Counted from the first letter of the stretch, positions 43,798 through 53,408 are shown. The stretch is 64,000 nt of DNA from Pseudomonas putida (GCF_001976065.1 NZ_MNAH01000015.1:22182-86181); one strand, 5' to 3'. A program made the numbers and translations. The notes: generated by a model from the sequence alone, not told the origin.

Positions 43798-44811
43798 ATG
43801 CTGTTGCCCCGCTTTGTTGCCCTCGTCGCTGGCCTGGGTGCTGCTTCCCTCGCTTGCGCCGCACCGACCCATTACCCGCTGACGGTGGAGAACTGCGGCA
43901 GCACGCTGACGTTCGCGCACGTCCCTGCCCGGGCGGTGACCATCGGCCAGGCCGGCACGGAAATGCTCTTTGCCCTGGGGCTGGGTGACCAACTGGTCGG
44001 CACTTCGCTGTGGTTCAATGATGTGCTGGGCCAGTACCAGGTGCAGAACGGCAGGATCGAACGACTGGCCGACAACGAGCCGAGTTTCGAGTCGGTGATC
44101 GGCAAGCGCCCGGAGCTGGTTGCTGTCGAGCTGGAATGGATGGTCGGCCCGCAAGGCGCAGTCGGTACACGCGAGCAGTTTCACGAGCTGAAGATTCCAA
44201 CTTATCTGATGCCCTCGGACTGCGAGTCAAAGGACAATCTGGTCGGGGCCGACGGCACCCGCCTGGCGCCATTTCGTATTGAAAGCCTCTACAAGAGCAT
44301 CACCCAGCTGGCCGAGATCTTCGATGTCCAGGCGCGTGGACAGCAGCTTAACGCACAACTGCAGGCCAGCCTGGCCAGGTCCATTGCCTTGGTTCAGGAC
44401 AAAGATCTGAAGCACACCAGCGCGCTGGTCTGGTTTTCCAGTGCCAGCCTGGATATCGACCCCTATGTCGCCGGGCAAAAGGGCATTCCCGACTTCATGC
44501 TCAACACCCTGGGCGTGCGCAATGTCGTGCAGTCCGACGAAGAGTGGCCAACGGTTGGCTGGGAAACCATCGCCAAGGCCAACCCGACTTTCCTGGTGAT
44601 CGCGCGCATGGATCGCCGTCGCTACCCGGCTGACGACTATCAAAAGAAACTGCAATTTCTGCGCAGCGATCCTGTGACCCGCAACATGGACGCGGTGAAA
44701 AACAATCGCATCATTATCCTCGACGCCATGGCCATGCAGGCCAGCCTGAGAACGTTCGACGGCCTCGAAGCCCTGGCCACGGCCATCAACGGCTACGACC
44801 TGCCGCAATGA
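43798..44811 (+). CDS. ABC transporter substrate-binding protein (cobalamin-regulated)
   Basis: 337 residues with a signal peptide (MLLPRFVALVAGLGAASLACA, cleavage near ACAA) and the periplasmic-binding-protein type III fold used for siderophores, haem and cobalamin (VENCGSTLTFAHVPARAV, TIGQAGTEMLFALGLGDQLV-type start, NVVQSDEEWPTVGWE). ATG at 43798 with GGAG upstream. First gene after the B12 riboswitch, so a corrinoid, or cobalt as its precursor, is the likely ligand. The sequence itself does not separate BtuF from iron-type proteins. Confidence 0.87.
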   Translation: MLLPRFVALVAGLGAASLACAAPTHYPLTVENCGSTLTFAHVPARAVTIGQAGTEMLFALGLGDQLVGTSLWFNDVLGQYQVQNGRIERLADNEPSFESVIGKRPELVAVELEWMVGPQGAVGTREQFHELKIPTYLMPSDCESKDNLVGADGTRLAPFRIESLYKSITQLAEIFDVQARGQQLNAQLQASLARSIALVQDKDLKHTSALVWFSSASLDIDPYVAGQKGIPDFMLNTLGVRNVVQSDEEWPTVGWETIAKANPTFLVIARMDRRRYPADDYQKKLQFLRSDPVTRNMDAVKNNRIIILDAMAMQASLRTFDGLEALATAINGYDLPQ

Positions 44812-45824
44812 CCAGGACGCTGATTCGCAGTCTGCTTGCGTTGCTGATGTTGCTCCTGGCCGTGATTGCCGGAGTGGCCATCGGCGAAACCCCCATTGAA
44901 CCGACCGTGGTGTTGCAGGTGCTGGCCAACAAACTGTGGTCGGCAGGTTTTGCCCTCGATCCCATCGACGAGGGCATCGTCTGGAACTACCGCCTGACCC
45001 GCGCACTGGTGGCGGCGGCATGCGGCGCGGGCCTGGCGACCTGCGGGGTGATCCTGCAATCGCTGCTGCGCAACCCGCTGGCCGATCCCTACCTGCTGGG
45101 CATTTCCGCAGGGGCTTCGACGGGCGCGGTACTGGTGGCGTTGCTGGGATTTGGCGCCGGAGTGATTTCGATGTCGGCCGGGGCATTTGCCGGTGCTGTC
45201 GCTGCCTTTGCCGTGGTGGTGTTGCTTGGCCGGGCGAGCGGTTCACCTGGCAGTACCTCGCAGATCATTCTGGCGGGGATCGCCGGTTCGCAACTGTTCA
45301 ATGCGCTTACGGCGTTCCTGATCACCAAGTCGGCCAGTTCCGAACAGGCTCGCGGCATCCTGTTCTGGTTGCTGGGCAATCTCAGCGGCGTGCGCTGGCC
45401 ATCGGTGGGGCTGGCCGTGCCGGTTGCGCTTGCAGGTCTAATGGTTTGCCTGTGGCATCGGCGTGCGTTGGATGCCTTCACCTTTGGCGCCGACTCCGCG
45501 GCCTCGCTCGGCATTGCGGTGCGTCCCGTACAATGGCTGTTGATCAGCTGCGCCGCCCTGGTGACGGCGGTGATGGTGTCGATCGTCGGCTCCATCGGTT
45601 TCGTCGGGCTGGTCATACCCCACGCCGCAAGGCTGTTGCTGGGCACTCGGCATACGCATCTGCTGCCGGCCAGTGCGCTGGGCGGCGCGGTGTTCCTGAT
45701 CGCCGCCGATGTGCTCTCGCGCACGCTGATCAAGGGCCAGGTGATTCCGGTTGGTGTGATCACTGCCTTGGTCGGCGCGCCGGTGTTCGCGTTGATCCTG
45801 GTCGGTCGGAGGAATGCCCGATGA
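44808..45824 (+). CDS. FecCD/BtuC-type ABC permease
   Basis: 338 residues, about ten membrane helices. Family segments are LTRALVAAACGAGLATCGVI, LLRNPLADPYLLGISAGAST, and GSIGFVGLVIPHAARLL, the last contacting the ATPase. It overlaps the genes on both sides by four bases (ATGA at 44808 and 45821), so the three transporter parts are made together. Confidence 0.92.
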   Translation: MTRTLIRSLLALLMLLLAVIAGVAIGETPIEPTVVLQVLANKLWSAGFALDPIDEGIVWNYRLTRALVAAACGAGLATCGVILQSLLRNPLADPYLLGISAGASTGAVLVALLGFGAGVISMSAGAFAGAVAAFAVVVLLGRASGSPGSTSQIILAGIAGSQLFNALTAFLITKSASSEQARGILFWLLGNLSGVRWPSVGLAVPVALAGLMVCLWHRRALDAFTFGADSAASLGIAVRPVQWLLISCAALVTAVMVSIVGSIGFVGLVIPHAARLLLGTRHTHLLPASALGGAVFLIAADVLSRTLIKGQVIPVGVITALVGAPVFALILVGRRNAR

Positions 45825-46612
45825 ATGCAGCCGCGCCTGCCCTCCACGACCCCGTGCTGAGTTGTTCGGGCCTGGGGTTCTCGATCCGCGACGCCAAGTT
45901 GCTGCACGACATTCACCTGGACATCCAGGCTGGCGAGACCCTGGGCCTTGCAGGGCCCAACGGCTCGGGAAAATCCACCCTGCTGAAACTGCTGGCCGGC
46001 GTGCGCAGCCCGAGCCAGGGAGCCATCCATCTCAACGGCCAGAACCTCAAGACGCTGTCACGGCGAACCATCGCACAAACCCTGGCAGTGGTTGAGCAGC
46101 AGGCCGACACTCTGGATGCGATCAGTGTGTTCGATGCCGTGGCCCTGGGCCGAACGCCGTGGCTGTCGGCCTTGAGCCCATGGTCGGATGCAGACGATGA
46201 CATCGTCCATCAAGCCTTGCGCGACGTGGATGCGACTCATCTAAGCAGGCGCACCTGGCGTAGCCTCTCCGGCGGCGAGCGCCAGCGCGTGCATATCGCT
46301 CGCGCCCTGGCCCAGCGCCCGCGAATCCTGTTGCTGGACGAACCGACCAATCACCTGGATATCCAGCACCAGCTGGCGATCTTGCAGGTTGTTCATGCGT
46401 TGCCCGTGACCACTGTCATTGCCCTGCACGACCTCAACCAGGCACTCGCCTGTGATCGCTTGGCCGTGCTGGAAAAGGGCCGCCTGGTGGCCCTGGGCAA
46501 ACCGATGGAGGTGTTGACCCCACAACGCCTGCTGGACACCTTCGGCGTCCATGCGCACTACCTCATCGACCCCTTTGACGGCGCGCAGATCCTGCGCCTG
46601 CGTTCATCCTGA
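45821..46612 (+). CDS. ABC transporter ATPase (BtuD/FecE-type)
   Basis: 263 residues. Walker A GPNGSGKST (about 44-52), Q-loop VVEQQA, signature LSGGERQRV, Walker B ILLLDEPTNHLD and the switch histidine in IALHDLNQA are all intact. It drives import through the FecCD-type permease encoded just upstream. The ATG at 45821 is chosen for the four-base overlap; the frame is open much further upstream but without signals. Confidence 0.92.
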   Translation: MNAAAPALHDPVLSCSGLGFSIRDAKLLHDIHLDIQAGETLGLAGPNGSGKSTLLKLLAGVRSPSQGAIHLNGQNLKTLSRRTIAQTLAVVEQQADTLDAISVFDAVALGRTPWLSALSPWSDADDDIVHQALRDVDATHLSRRTWRSLSGGERQRVHIARALAQRPRILLLDEPTNHLDIQHQLAILQVVHALPVTTVIALHDLNQALACDRLAVLEKGRLVALGKPMEVLTPQRLLDTFGVHAHYLIDPFDGAQILRLRSS

Positions 46613-46635
46613 TCCTGTTTGTGGACACCGCGAAA

Positions 46636-47970
46636 ATGCCTACCCGATCCGCCTTTCTCCTCGCCCTGGCCAGTCCGTTCACGCTGGCTGATTCGGCGCA
46701 ATCGCACTCCAACGGCTTTGTCCAGGACAGCGCCTGGAGCGTACTCAATCGCACCGTTTACGACCATCGCGAGTACCGTCATGGCGCCCGCAACAACGCG
46801 GCGCGCAATGCCTACAAACCCCGTGACGAGCGTAATGGCTACGCCGAAGAATGGGGATACGGGCTGATGGGTACCCTGCAATCGGGTTTCACCCAGGGCC
46901 TGATCGGTGTGGGCATGGATGCCCACGCCTATCTCGGCACACAACTCGACAGCGGCGGCGGCCGCGCCGGCAAAGCGCGCTTGCTTGGGCTGGACAACCA
47001 GGGGCATCCCAAGGACGAGTTCAGCCGCGGCGGTGCAGCGATCAAATTCCGCGCGTCATCGACCGTGTTGAGCTATGGCGAACAGCGGGTGAAAACCCCG
47101 GTGTTCAGTTCCTCCGATAGCCGCCTGCTGCCGGAAACCGCCACCGGCGTGTTCCTTTCCAGCAACGAGTTCGAGGCACTGAAGCTGGTAGCCGGGCACT
47201 TCACCGACAGTACCGATCGCAACGCCAGCAGCCATGACCAGGGCCTGGTGGTCAACTATTCCAACGCCGTGAAAGGCAACACCTTCGACCTTGCGGGCAT
47301 GGTCTACACCCCGGCAAAGCACCTGAACCTCAGCCTCTATACATCGCGCTACGAGGACACCTGGAACCAACACTACCTGGGCGCCACCTTCCTCCAGCCC
47401 CTGGGTGAACAGCGCTCGTTGGCATTCAACCTCAACCTGTACCGCAGCACTGATGAAGGCAAGTCGTTATCCGGCACAATCGACAACACCACCTGGAGCC
47501 TGATGTCCACTTACACCCAGGGGCCCCATGGCTTCAGCCTCGGTTATCAGCAGGTGGATGGCAACACGCCGTTCGACTACGTCACCCGTGGCGCTATCTT
47601 CATCAGCAATTCCGTGCAGCTGTCGGACTTCAACGCACCCAATGAACAGTCCTGGCAGGCTCGCTACGATCTGGATGTCACCCCCTGGGGAGTGCCGGGC
47701 CTGTCCATGAGCGCCGCCTATGTACGCGGCAGCCAGATCGATGGCAGCCACGTCGACCCGCAAGGAGGCTATGCCTGGCTGGGTTATGGTGAAGGCGGCA
47801 AACATTGGGAGCGTGACCTGGAGGTGCGCTATGTGGTGCAAGGTGGCGCGGCAAAAGGCACTACACTGTCGCTGCGACACAATGTTCATCGAGGCAACAC
47901 AGCCCAGGCAGAACTGGACACGGACCAGATTCGCCTGGCGGTCGAATATCCACTGACAGGAAGGTTCTGA
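46636..47970 (+). CDS. OprD-family outer-membrane porin
   Basis: 444 residues with signal peptide MPTRSAFLLALASPFTLADS. The OprD-family opening follows (NGFVQDSAWSVLNRTVYDHR, then EEWGYGLMGTLQSGFTQGLIGVG), and the sequence ends QIRLAVEYPLTGRF with terminal phenylalanine. OprD porins are 18-stranded channels for small molecules such as amino acids, organic acids or metal complexes. It starts 23 bp after the ATPase, so it is in the B12-riboswitch operon, an unusual partner where a BtuB-type TonB receptor would be expected. A GTG at 46621 is an alternative start. Confidence 0.9.
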   Translation: MPTRSAFLLALASPFTLADSAQSHSNGFVQDSAWSVLNRTVYDHREYRHGARNNAARNAYKPRDERNGYAEEWGYGLMGTLQSGFTQGLIGVGMDAHAYLGTQLDSGGGRAGKARLLGLDNQGHPKDEFSRGGAAIKFRASSTVLSYGEQRVKTPVFSSSDSRLLPETATGVFLSSNEFEALKLVAGHFTDSTDRNASSHDQGLVVNYSNAVKGNTFDLAGMVYTPAKHLNLSLYTSRYEDTWNQHYLGATFLQPLGEQRSLAFNLNLYRSTDEGKSLSGTIDNTTWSLMSTYTQGPHGFSLGYQQVDGNTPFDYVTRGAIFISNSVQLSDFNAPNEQSWQARYDLDVTPWGVPGLSMSAAYVRGSQIDGSHVDPQGGYAWLGYGEGGKHWERDLEVRYVVQGGAAKGTTLSLRHNVHRGNTAQAELDTDQIRLAVEYPLTGRF

Positions 47971-48060
47971 TCCTGTTTATGGAGCCGCTGGTAAATGTTG
48001 TGCTGGTGAATTTTAACCGTGCTCTCCACGCCCGTATAAAAGTCGCTGAAGGAAAACCAG

Positions 48061-48669
48061 ATGCTTTATTTCCAGCAAATGTTGGGCATTGCCGTGTTTT
48101 CCATCACCGGCGTGCTGGCCATCAAGAAAGCCGATGTGGATTTGTTTGGTGCCGTGGTGCTCGGCATCATCACCGCCATTGGCGGTGGCACGATCAGGGA
48201 CCTGCTGCTGGATCTGCCGATCTTCTGGATCGCCGATTTCAATTACATCTGGGTCGCCCTGTTCGCTGCGCTGCTGGCGTTCTTTTGCACGCAACGCCTG
48301 CAACGACGTTACCGTATCCTGCTTTATCTCGACGGTCTGGCGGCGGCGCTGTTCGGTTTGTCGGCCACCGAGAAAGTCCTGGCCTTGCAGCTTGCCGCGC
48401 CCCTGGCCGTGATGATGGGCGTGCTGACCAGTATCGGCGGCGGTATCGTCCGGGATGTCCTGGCGGGACGGGTTTCACTGCTGATGTCGCGGGAGATTTA
48501 CGCCACGCCCATTCTGTTGGGCTGCACCCTCTACGTCCTGTTGCGCGACGTATTCCCGACCATCTGGGTGGCCGGCTGGATTGCCTTGATCTTCACCTTC
48601 GGCTTGCGGTTCCTGGCCATCTACAAGCAACTGCAGATGCCGGCCATTTTTTCCACCCGGCAGGGATGA
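48061..48669 (+). CDS. TRIC-type cation channel family protein (YicG/UPF0126-like)
   Basis: 202 residues, seven hydrophobic helices. The duplicated glycine-rich motif of trimeric intracellular cation channels occurs twice: AIGGGTIRDLLLD (about 40-52) and SIGGGIVRDVLAG (about 124-136). Bacterial homologues form monovalent-cation pores; one branch is linked to glycine uptake. Good ribosome site AAGGAAA. Faces a truncated oxidase gene on the other strand. Confidence 0.9.
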   Translation: MLYFQQMLGIAVFSITGVLAIKKADVDLFGAVVLGIITAIGGGTIRDLLLDLPIFWIADFNYIWVALFAALLAFFCTQRLQRRYRILLYLDGLAAALFGLSATEKVLALQLAAPLAVMMGVLTSIGGGIVRDVLAGRVSLLMSREIYATPILLGCTLYVLLRDVFPTIWVAGWIALIFTFGLRFLAIYKQLQMPAIFSTRQG

Positions 48670-48699
48670 TTTGGCGACGGGGGTCCGCGCAGCGGTTGA

Positions 48700-49016
48700 A
48701 CCCCCTCCCCGGTCTGCTGCGTCAGAGGACTGGAGGTCAGCACCAGCAGCCCCGACTGTTCGAACAGCGACTCCCCCGACAACGCCTCAAGCTCGCGCCA
48801 GATGCGGTGGGAATTGCGCACGATGGGAACGTACTGCGCGCCCTCACCCACCGAAAGCCGGGTAATGCGCGTATCGCCATGGCTGGAGCCCAGGTTGTGC
48901 GGCGGATGATGACGGTCGATACCGACAACATTCACCCCCGCCTTCGCCAACTGGTACACCGTTGCGGCGCCCATGGCGCCCAGGCCCAGAACCACTGCAT
49001 CACATCGTTCGGACAT
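48700..49016 (-). pseudogene. SolA/MSOX-like FAD amine oxidase, N-terminal stump
   Basis: About 105 residues: the FAD loop VVLGLGAMGAATVYQLAKAG, then GIDRHHPPHNLGSSHGDTRI with the histidine-arginine pattern of the sarcosine/N-methyltryptophan oxidase family, and RLSVGEGAQYVPIVRNSHRI. After SGLLVLTSSPLTQ the sequence becomes unrelated and ends within the TRIC gene's 3' end. Intact members have about 370-390 residues, so roughly three quarters are deleted. Probably lost by a deletion joining it to the TRIC gene. Confidence 0.75.
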
Positions 49017-49470
49017 CCGTGTTTACCTTGCAAAAAGAGCCCAGTTCAGAGGTAAAACGATTAAAAATCAAAGACTAAAAGAGCATATGCATATGCTCGA
49101 GCGGGTGCTGGCAGCTGCGGTTCGGCACAGGCGAATCGCTTGCCTCTGGTAATGGGTATCGGGTTAGGATAATCGGACACTGGAATGGACCCTCTCGACC
49201 CAAGGACGCGATTTTTATGCAATTCCCCTTTTCTCAACCCAGCGAGCGCTTGCACGATCGCCGATTTACCTTAGCGGGCAACAGCCACGGGCCCTCCGGT
49301 GCCGGCACGGTAGGCGTCGATCACGCGGGACGCACCACGCTGGCCTTTGTATGGGGCTGGTTGTCGGGGGTGACTGGAGATGGAGAGTCCAGCTACGTCG
49401 AGCTTGCTGCGTAGCCAACTGCAAAAACCCGTCAAACCCTGATCTGCACGTGACAACACCGGAGGATGAA
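49017..49470. other. Gap without a recognisable gene
   Basis: 454 bp. A plus-strand frame from 49217 (65 codons) and a minus-strand frame (49271-49459) have no family resemblance. The left 150 bp is AT-rich and probably held the oxidase promoter; GGAGG at the right edge belongs to the GFA gene. Confidence 0.45.
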
Positions 49471-49866
49471 ATGAAAGGAAGCTGCGCTTGTGGGACCGTG
49501 GGTTACGAGATCGACAGCATCGATATGCCCATCAGCCATTGTCATTGCAGTACCTGCCGCAAGACCCATGCCGCCGCTTATGTCTCCACGGCGGGCGTGT
49601 TGAGAGAGCATTTCCGATGGACCCAAGGCCTGCAGGCGTTGCGGGCTTTCGAGTCATCACCCGGGAAGCTGCGACACTTCTGCTGCCACTGTGGATCGCA
49701 CCTTGCCGCTGAACGTACCGGCTCGGCCGCAATAATCGTGCGCGTGGCCACCTTGGACGAGGCGCCTGGCAGCAGCCCCGAATACCACATCTGGACGGAG
49801 CAGGACGTGGCCTGGCTGGCCGGGGAAGATCTGCCCCGATACCCGCAATGGCAGCCTGGACGATAA
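49471..49866 (+). CDS. GFA-family (glutathione-dependent formaldehyde-activating-like) zinc protein
   Basis: 131 residues with the zinc-binding cysteines of the GFA fold: SCACGTVGYE (first pair), SHCHCSTCRK (CxCxxC) and FCCHCGSHL (CxxC). GGAGG lies 6 bp before the ATG. Most members of this family have no proven activity despite the name; they are thought to bind glutathione or related thiols. Followed after 56 bp by a LysE exporter. Confidence 0.85.
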   Translation: MKGSCACGTVGYEIDSIDMPISHCHCSTCRKTHAAAYVSTAGVLREHFRWTQGLQALRAFESSPGKLRHFCCHCGSHLAAERTGSAAIIVRVATLDEAPGSSPEYHIWTEQDVAWLAGEDLPRYPQWQPGR

Positions 49867-49922
49867 CGGCAACGTCGCCTGGCCGTATCACCTCTGTATG
49901 ACAGTCACTCGCGAGGAAGCCC

Positions 49923-50537
49923 ATGATCGATAGCTCTGCCGTTTTGACGGTTTTCCTGGTCTACCTGGCCGGCGTCGTTATCCCCGGGCCAAATTTCGTC
50001 GCCGTGGTTCATAAGGCGGTGGCGGCTACACGGTCGCAAGCCCTGGCCCTGGTGGGGGGTATCGTCCTGGTCAACCTGTTCTGGTCCAGCTGTGCCATTG
50101 CAGGTCTGGGCATTGTCTTTGCTGCGTTCCCCTGGGCTGCGCTTGTGGTGAAGGTTCTGGGCGCCGCCTACCTGATGTGGTTCGGCTTGCGCCTGCTGAT
50201 CAACGCGGGCAAGCATGCGCCTGGCCGGCCAGATGAGGCCGTCGCCGGTAGTTGCAGGCAGTCCTTTGTCCAGGGGGTGGTGACCAACATTGGCAACCCC
50301 AAGTCCATGGCATTCTATGCCGCGGTTTTTTCAGCCGCAGCCCCCGCCCACGTTTCGCCAGGCACCTTTGCGTCGATGCTGGCGGTTGTCGTGGTGGTGT
50401 CGATGGCCTGGTATGGCATGGTCGCCATCGCCCTTTCGCAACCCAGGATTGCTGGCGCATATCGAGGGAAGAAAAAAGCCATCGATCGATTGTGCGGTGG
50501 GTTGATTTTGTCCCTGGGGATCCGCCAGCTGGTTTAG
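49923..50537 (+). CDS. LysE/RhtB-family amino-acid exporter
   Basis: 204 residues and six membrane helices. It starts LTVFLVYLAGVVIPGPNFVA with the family proline-glycine-proline turn, and the central FVQGVVTNIGNPKSMAFYAA is the signature segment. Family members export amino acids such as homoserine, threonine or lysine. GAGGAAG precedes the ATG. It ends 14 bp from the stop of the convergent GNAT-peptidase gene. Confidence 0.9.
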   Translation: MIDSSAVLTVFLVYLAGVVIPGPNFVAVVHKAVAATRSQALALVGGIVLVNLFWSSCAIAGLGIVFAAFPWAALVVKVLGAAYLMWFGLRLLINAGKHAPGRPDEAVAGSCRQSFVQGVVTNIGNPKSMAFYAAVFSAAAPAHVSPGTFASMLAVVVVVSMAWYGMVAIALSQPRIAGAYRGKKKAIDRLCGGLILSLGIRQLV

Positions 50538-50551
50538 CCATCTTGCGATGG

Positions 50552-51664
50552 CTACCGGATCTGCGCGCCCTCGCGTGCATAAAGCGTCACCGAGGCGCGC
50601 AGCTTGTTGCTGCCGAAAGCACACATCTTGTCGAACGCCTCGTGGCTGACCGGAAGATGCTGGCAGTCGAGTGCCTGACGGTGCTGACTGTGATCGATGT
50701 CCGGGTCATGGAGGTAGACGAAGTCTTCATCGTAATTCGTGACGATGACCCAGTGCGGGGCTTTGGAGCGCGTCAGGCGGTAGCTGCTGATCAACACCAG
50801 CGGTAGACCGCCGGCCTTCAGCGTGCGCGCCAGATCCAGCTGGTTGCTGCTGACCTGCTCCACATCACTGTGGCGAAGTTGCGCGCAGAACTCTTCGTGT
50901 ACCAGGCGCATGACCTCCTTTTTATGTGCATCGCGCACCCCGTCGAGAAACAGCGGACCTTTGATGCTCACTTGCAGGCGCACGCGAAATCCCCGGCGCC
51001 AGGCGGCCAGTGCCAATCCCTGGGGACTGCAGCCGCCGTGCCCCGACGTCATGAACACCGTCGTGGCTTCACGCCAGATCTGCAGTTCGTCCCGGCGATC
51101 GATCACGCGCGCAGGTTGCAAGGCCTTCATGGCCATCAGGAGGCAAGCCGGACCGCAGGTGAATTCAGTGGTTTGCTGGTAGTAAGGCACCTGGAATTCG
51201 AGGCTTTGCCGAGGGTGCAGAACGCGCTTCTCCAGACGCAATGCATCGGCATGGTCTTCGTAGTAGTCGTGAACCACCGCGAAACGTCGATAGCCGTTAC
51301 GCTCATAAAGACCGATAGCCACGGGATTATCCGGCCGCACCTCGAGGCGCAGGTAGGCACAATCGTGATCGCGGGCACACGCCTCCGCCCGGTCCAGTAG
51401 CTGTTTGCCCAGACCGAGGCCGCGACTGTGGCTGGCGATGGCGATTGAATACAGACGCGCCAGCGAGGTGCCTCGGTGAAACAGCACCAGGCAGTAGCCC
51501 ATCAATTGACTGCCGTCCTGCGCCACGATCAGGCTGGCGTGGGCGCGGCTGATCATCCACTGGAAACTGCGTGCAGTCAGTCGGTCAGAGGTAAAACATT
51601 GGTTCTCAAGTTCCAGCAGAGACTTCAGGTCATCCTGTGTAGCGTTGCGAAATAACAGACTCAT
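50552..51664 (-). CDS. GNAT acetyltransferase fused to a C39-like cysteine peptidase
   Basis: 370 residues. Residues 1-155 are a RimI-like GNAT domain (acetyl-CoA loop SRGLGLGKQLLDRA near 80-93, then NGYRRFAV). Residues 156-370 are a papain-like peptidase C39-type domain with probable catalytic C170 (TEFTCGPACLLM), H304 (APHWVIVTN) and D320 (YLHDPDIDHS). Such C39 domains cleave after double glycine in leader peptides. Divergent from, and 92 bp away from, a RimK-type ligase. The start at 51664 is set by the GNAT domain start (MSLLFRNATQDD); the ribosome site is weak. Confidence 0.87.
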   Translation of the reverse strand: MSLLFRNATQDDLKSLLELENQCFTSDRLTARSFQWMISRAHASLIVAQDGSQLMGYCLVLFHRGTSLARLYSIAIASHSRGLGLGKQLLDRAEACARDHDCAYLRLEVRPDNPVAIGLYERNGYRRFAVVHDYYEDHADALRLEKRVLHPRQSLEFQVPYYQQTTEFTCGPACLLMAMKALQPARVIDRRDELQIWREATTVFMTSGHGGCSPQGLALAAWRRGFRVRLQVSIKGPLFLDGVRDAHKKEVMRLVHEEFCAQLRHSDVEQVSSNQLDLARTLKAGGLPLVLISSYRLTRSKAPHWVIVTNYDEDFVYLHDPDIDHSQHRQALDCQHLPVSHEAFDKMCAFGSNKLRASVTLYAREGAQIR

Positions 51665-51756
51665 GGCCGCACCGTAAAAGTTGCGTAACGAAACGAGACT
51701 TTTTAAAAGTATCGTGCTTAATAGATAAGGACTTGTTCTCCAACGGACCTTTTCAT

Positions 51757-53343
51757 ATGTCAGCGGTACAGGGCGGCTTGCGTGAAGTATCAGAGCAAAA
51801 TCGGTTAACGGCAATATCCAACCTGACTTATTTAGAGCAGGCGCCGGGACGATCCAGCCAGGTGATTATTATTGTCGAACGAAAGGAAGACTGGGCCTCT
51901 TACTTCCCCTCGGAGGACGTGATGAGTGCCCAGGAGTACCTGGAACAACCGCTTGAGATCGAGGCCGGCAAGCGCGTCCAGGTCATTAACCTGTGCCGCA
52001 GCTACAAATATCTGGGGCACGGTTATTACTGTTCGCTGTTGGCGGAAGCACGCGGCCATAAAGTTATTCCGTCTGTACGCACTATCAGCGAACTGACCAA
52101 AAAATCACTGTACGGCCTGGCGTTGGATGATCTCGGTAAAACGTTGGACAAAGCACTGAGCAACCATGTTTACAGTAATACCGAAGGCTTCACGCTCACG
52201 CTGTACTTCGGTAAAACCAACCTTGAACCCTTACAGGACCTGGCACGGCAAATTTTCGAAGCCTTCCCTTGCCCGATACTCTTGATAGAGTTCCGTAAGA
52301 GTAACAGTTGGCGCATCGACGGAATAAAATCCGGCGTCTTGCACAAGTTGCGCGAAGACCAGGAAGACCCGTTTGCCAACTCGCTGGACAGCTTCAGCCG
52401 CAAGGTATGGCGAATGCCACGCTCACCCCGGGTGGCCCGCTACGACCTGGCCATATTGCATGACCCCCACGAAGCGCTGCCGCCTTCCAATGCCAAGGCC
52501 CTGGAAAATTTCATCCGGGTCGGCAAAGGCCTGGGCATTGATGTCGATCTGATCGAAAAGAAAGACTACTCACGAATCGCCGAGTACGACGCCCTGTTGA
52601 TTCGCGAAACCACCAGCGTGGACAACCACACCTATCGCTTCGCCAAGAAGGCGGAAAGCGAGGGCCTGGTAGTGATGGACGACCCCACTTCCATCTTGCG
52701 CTGCACCAACAAGGTGTACCTGACTGACCTGCTCAAGAGCCATCAATTGGGCATGCCGGCCACCGAGATTCTCTACAAGGAACGACCGGAAGATTTCGAG
52801 CGAGTCGGTGAACGCCTGGGCTTTCCATTAGTCCTGAAGATTCCCGATGGCTGCTTTTCCCGGGGCGTGATCAAGGTCGAAAGCCAACAGGCACTGCTGG
52901 AAGCCACCGCCGAGCTGTTCGAACACTCGGTGTTGCTGCTGGCCCAGGAGTTCTTTTACACCGAGTACGACTGGCGCATCGGCGTGCTCAACCGCAAACC
53001 GATTTTCGCCTGCCAGTACTTCATGTCCAAAGGGCACTGGCAAATCTACAACCACAAGGCCAAGGGCCAGGACATCAACGGGGAATGCCGCACCCTGGCG
53101 GTCCACGAGGCCCCGCGAGCGGTGGTCGAACTGGCGGTGAAGACCGCCAACCTCATTGGTGACGGGTTGTACGGGGTCGACCTGAAGCAGTCAGGGGACA
53201 AGGTGGTGGTCATCGAGGTCAACGACAACCCGAACATGGACGCGGGCATCGAAGACGCTTTTTTGCAGGACGACCTGTACTCCCTGGTCCTGGAAGAGTT
53301 CATTCGCCGCCTGGAACTGAAACGTCGCGGTCAGGCGTGGTGA
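51757..53343 (+). CDS. RimK-type ATP-grasp ligase with RLAN N-terminal domain
   Basis: 528 residues. The N-terminal RimK-like ATP-grasp N-terminal (RLAN) domain runs to about 225 (VIIIVERKEDWASYFPSEDV start). The ATP-grasp domain follows: ARYDLAILHDPHEALPPSN lobe, ATP loop KIPDGCFSRGVIKVE, and metal site VIEVNDNPNMDAG near 490. RimK proteins add glutamate or other amino acids to peptide C-termini. Conserved company with a GNAT-C39 peptidase and a CorA-like protein suggests a peptide or protein modification system whose substrate is not encoded visibly here. Confidence 0.9.
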   Translation: MSAVQGGLREVSEQNRLTAISNLTYLEQAPGRSSQVIIIVERKEDWASYFPSEDVMSAQEYLEQPLEIEAGKRVQVINLCRSYKYLGHGYYCSLLAEARGHKVIPSVRTISELTKKSLYGLALDDLGKTLDKALSNHVYSNTEGFTLTLYFGKTNLEPLQDLARQIFEAFPCPILLIEFRKSNSWRIDGIKSGVLHKLREDQEDPFANSLDSFSRKVWRMPRSPRVARYDLAILHDPHEALPPSNAKALENFIRVGKGLGIDVDLIEKKDYSRIAEYDALLIRETTSVDNHTYRFAKKAESEGLVVMDDPTSILRCTNKVYLTDLLKSHQLGMPATEILYKERPEDFERVGERLGFPLVLKIPDGCFSRGVIKVESQQALLEATAELFEHSVLLLAQEFFYTEYDWRIGVLNRKPIFACQYFMSKGHWQIYNHKAKGQDINGECRTLAVHEAPRAVVELAVKTANLIGDGLYGVDLKQSGDKVVVIEVNDNPNMDAGIEDAFLQDDLYSLVLEEFIRRLELKRRGQAW

Positions 53344-53408
53344 CACTTGATCCGCTACGCAGCCTGCAAGACACTGGTTTTTTCAGTCGATAACGCCATA
53401 GGCCAGAC

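Noticed and set aside
49217..49414. Small plus-strand gene starting MQFPFSQPSERL
   Set aside because: No recognisable family and no convincing ribosome site; it lies in a gap beside a deleted gene.
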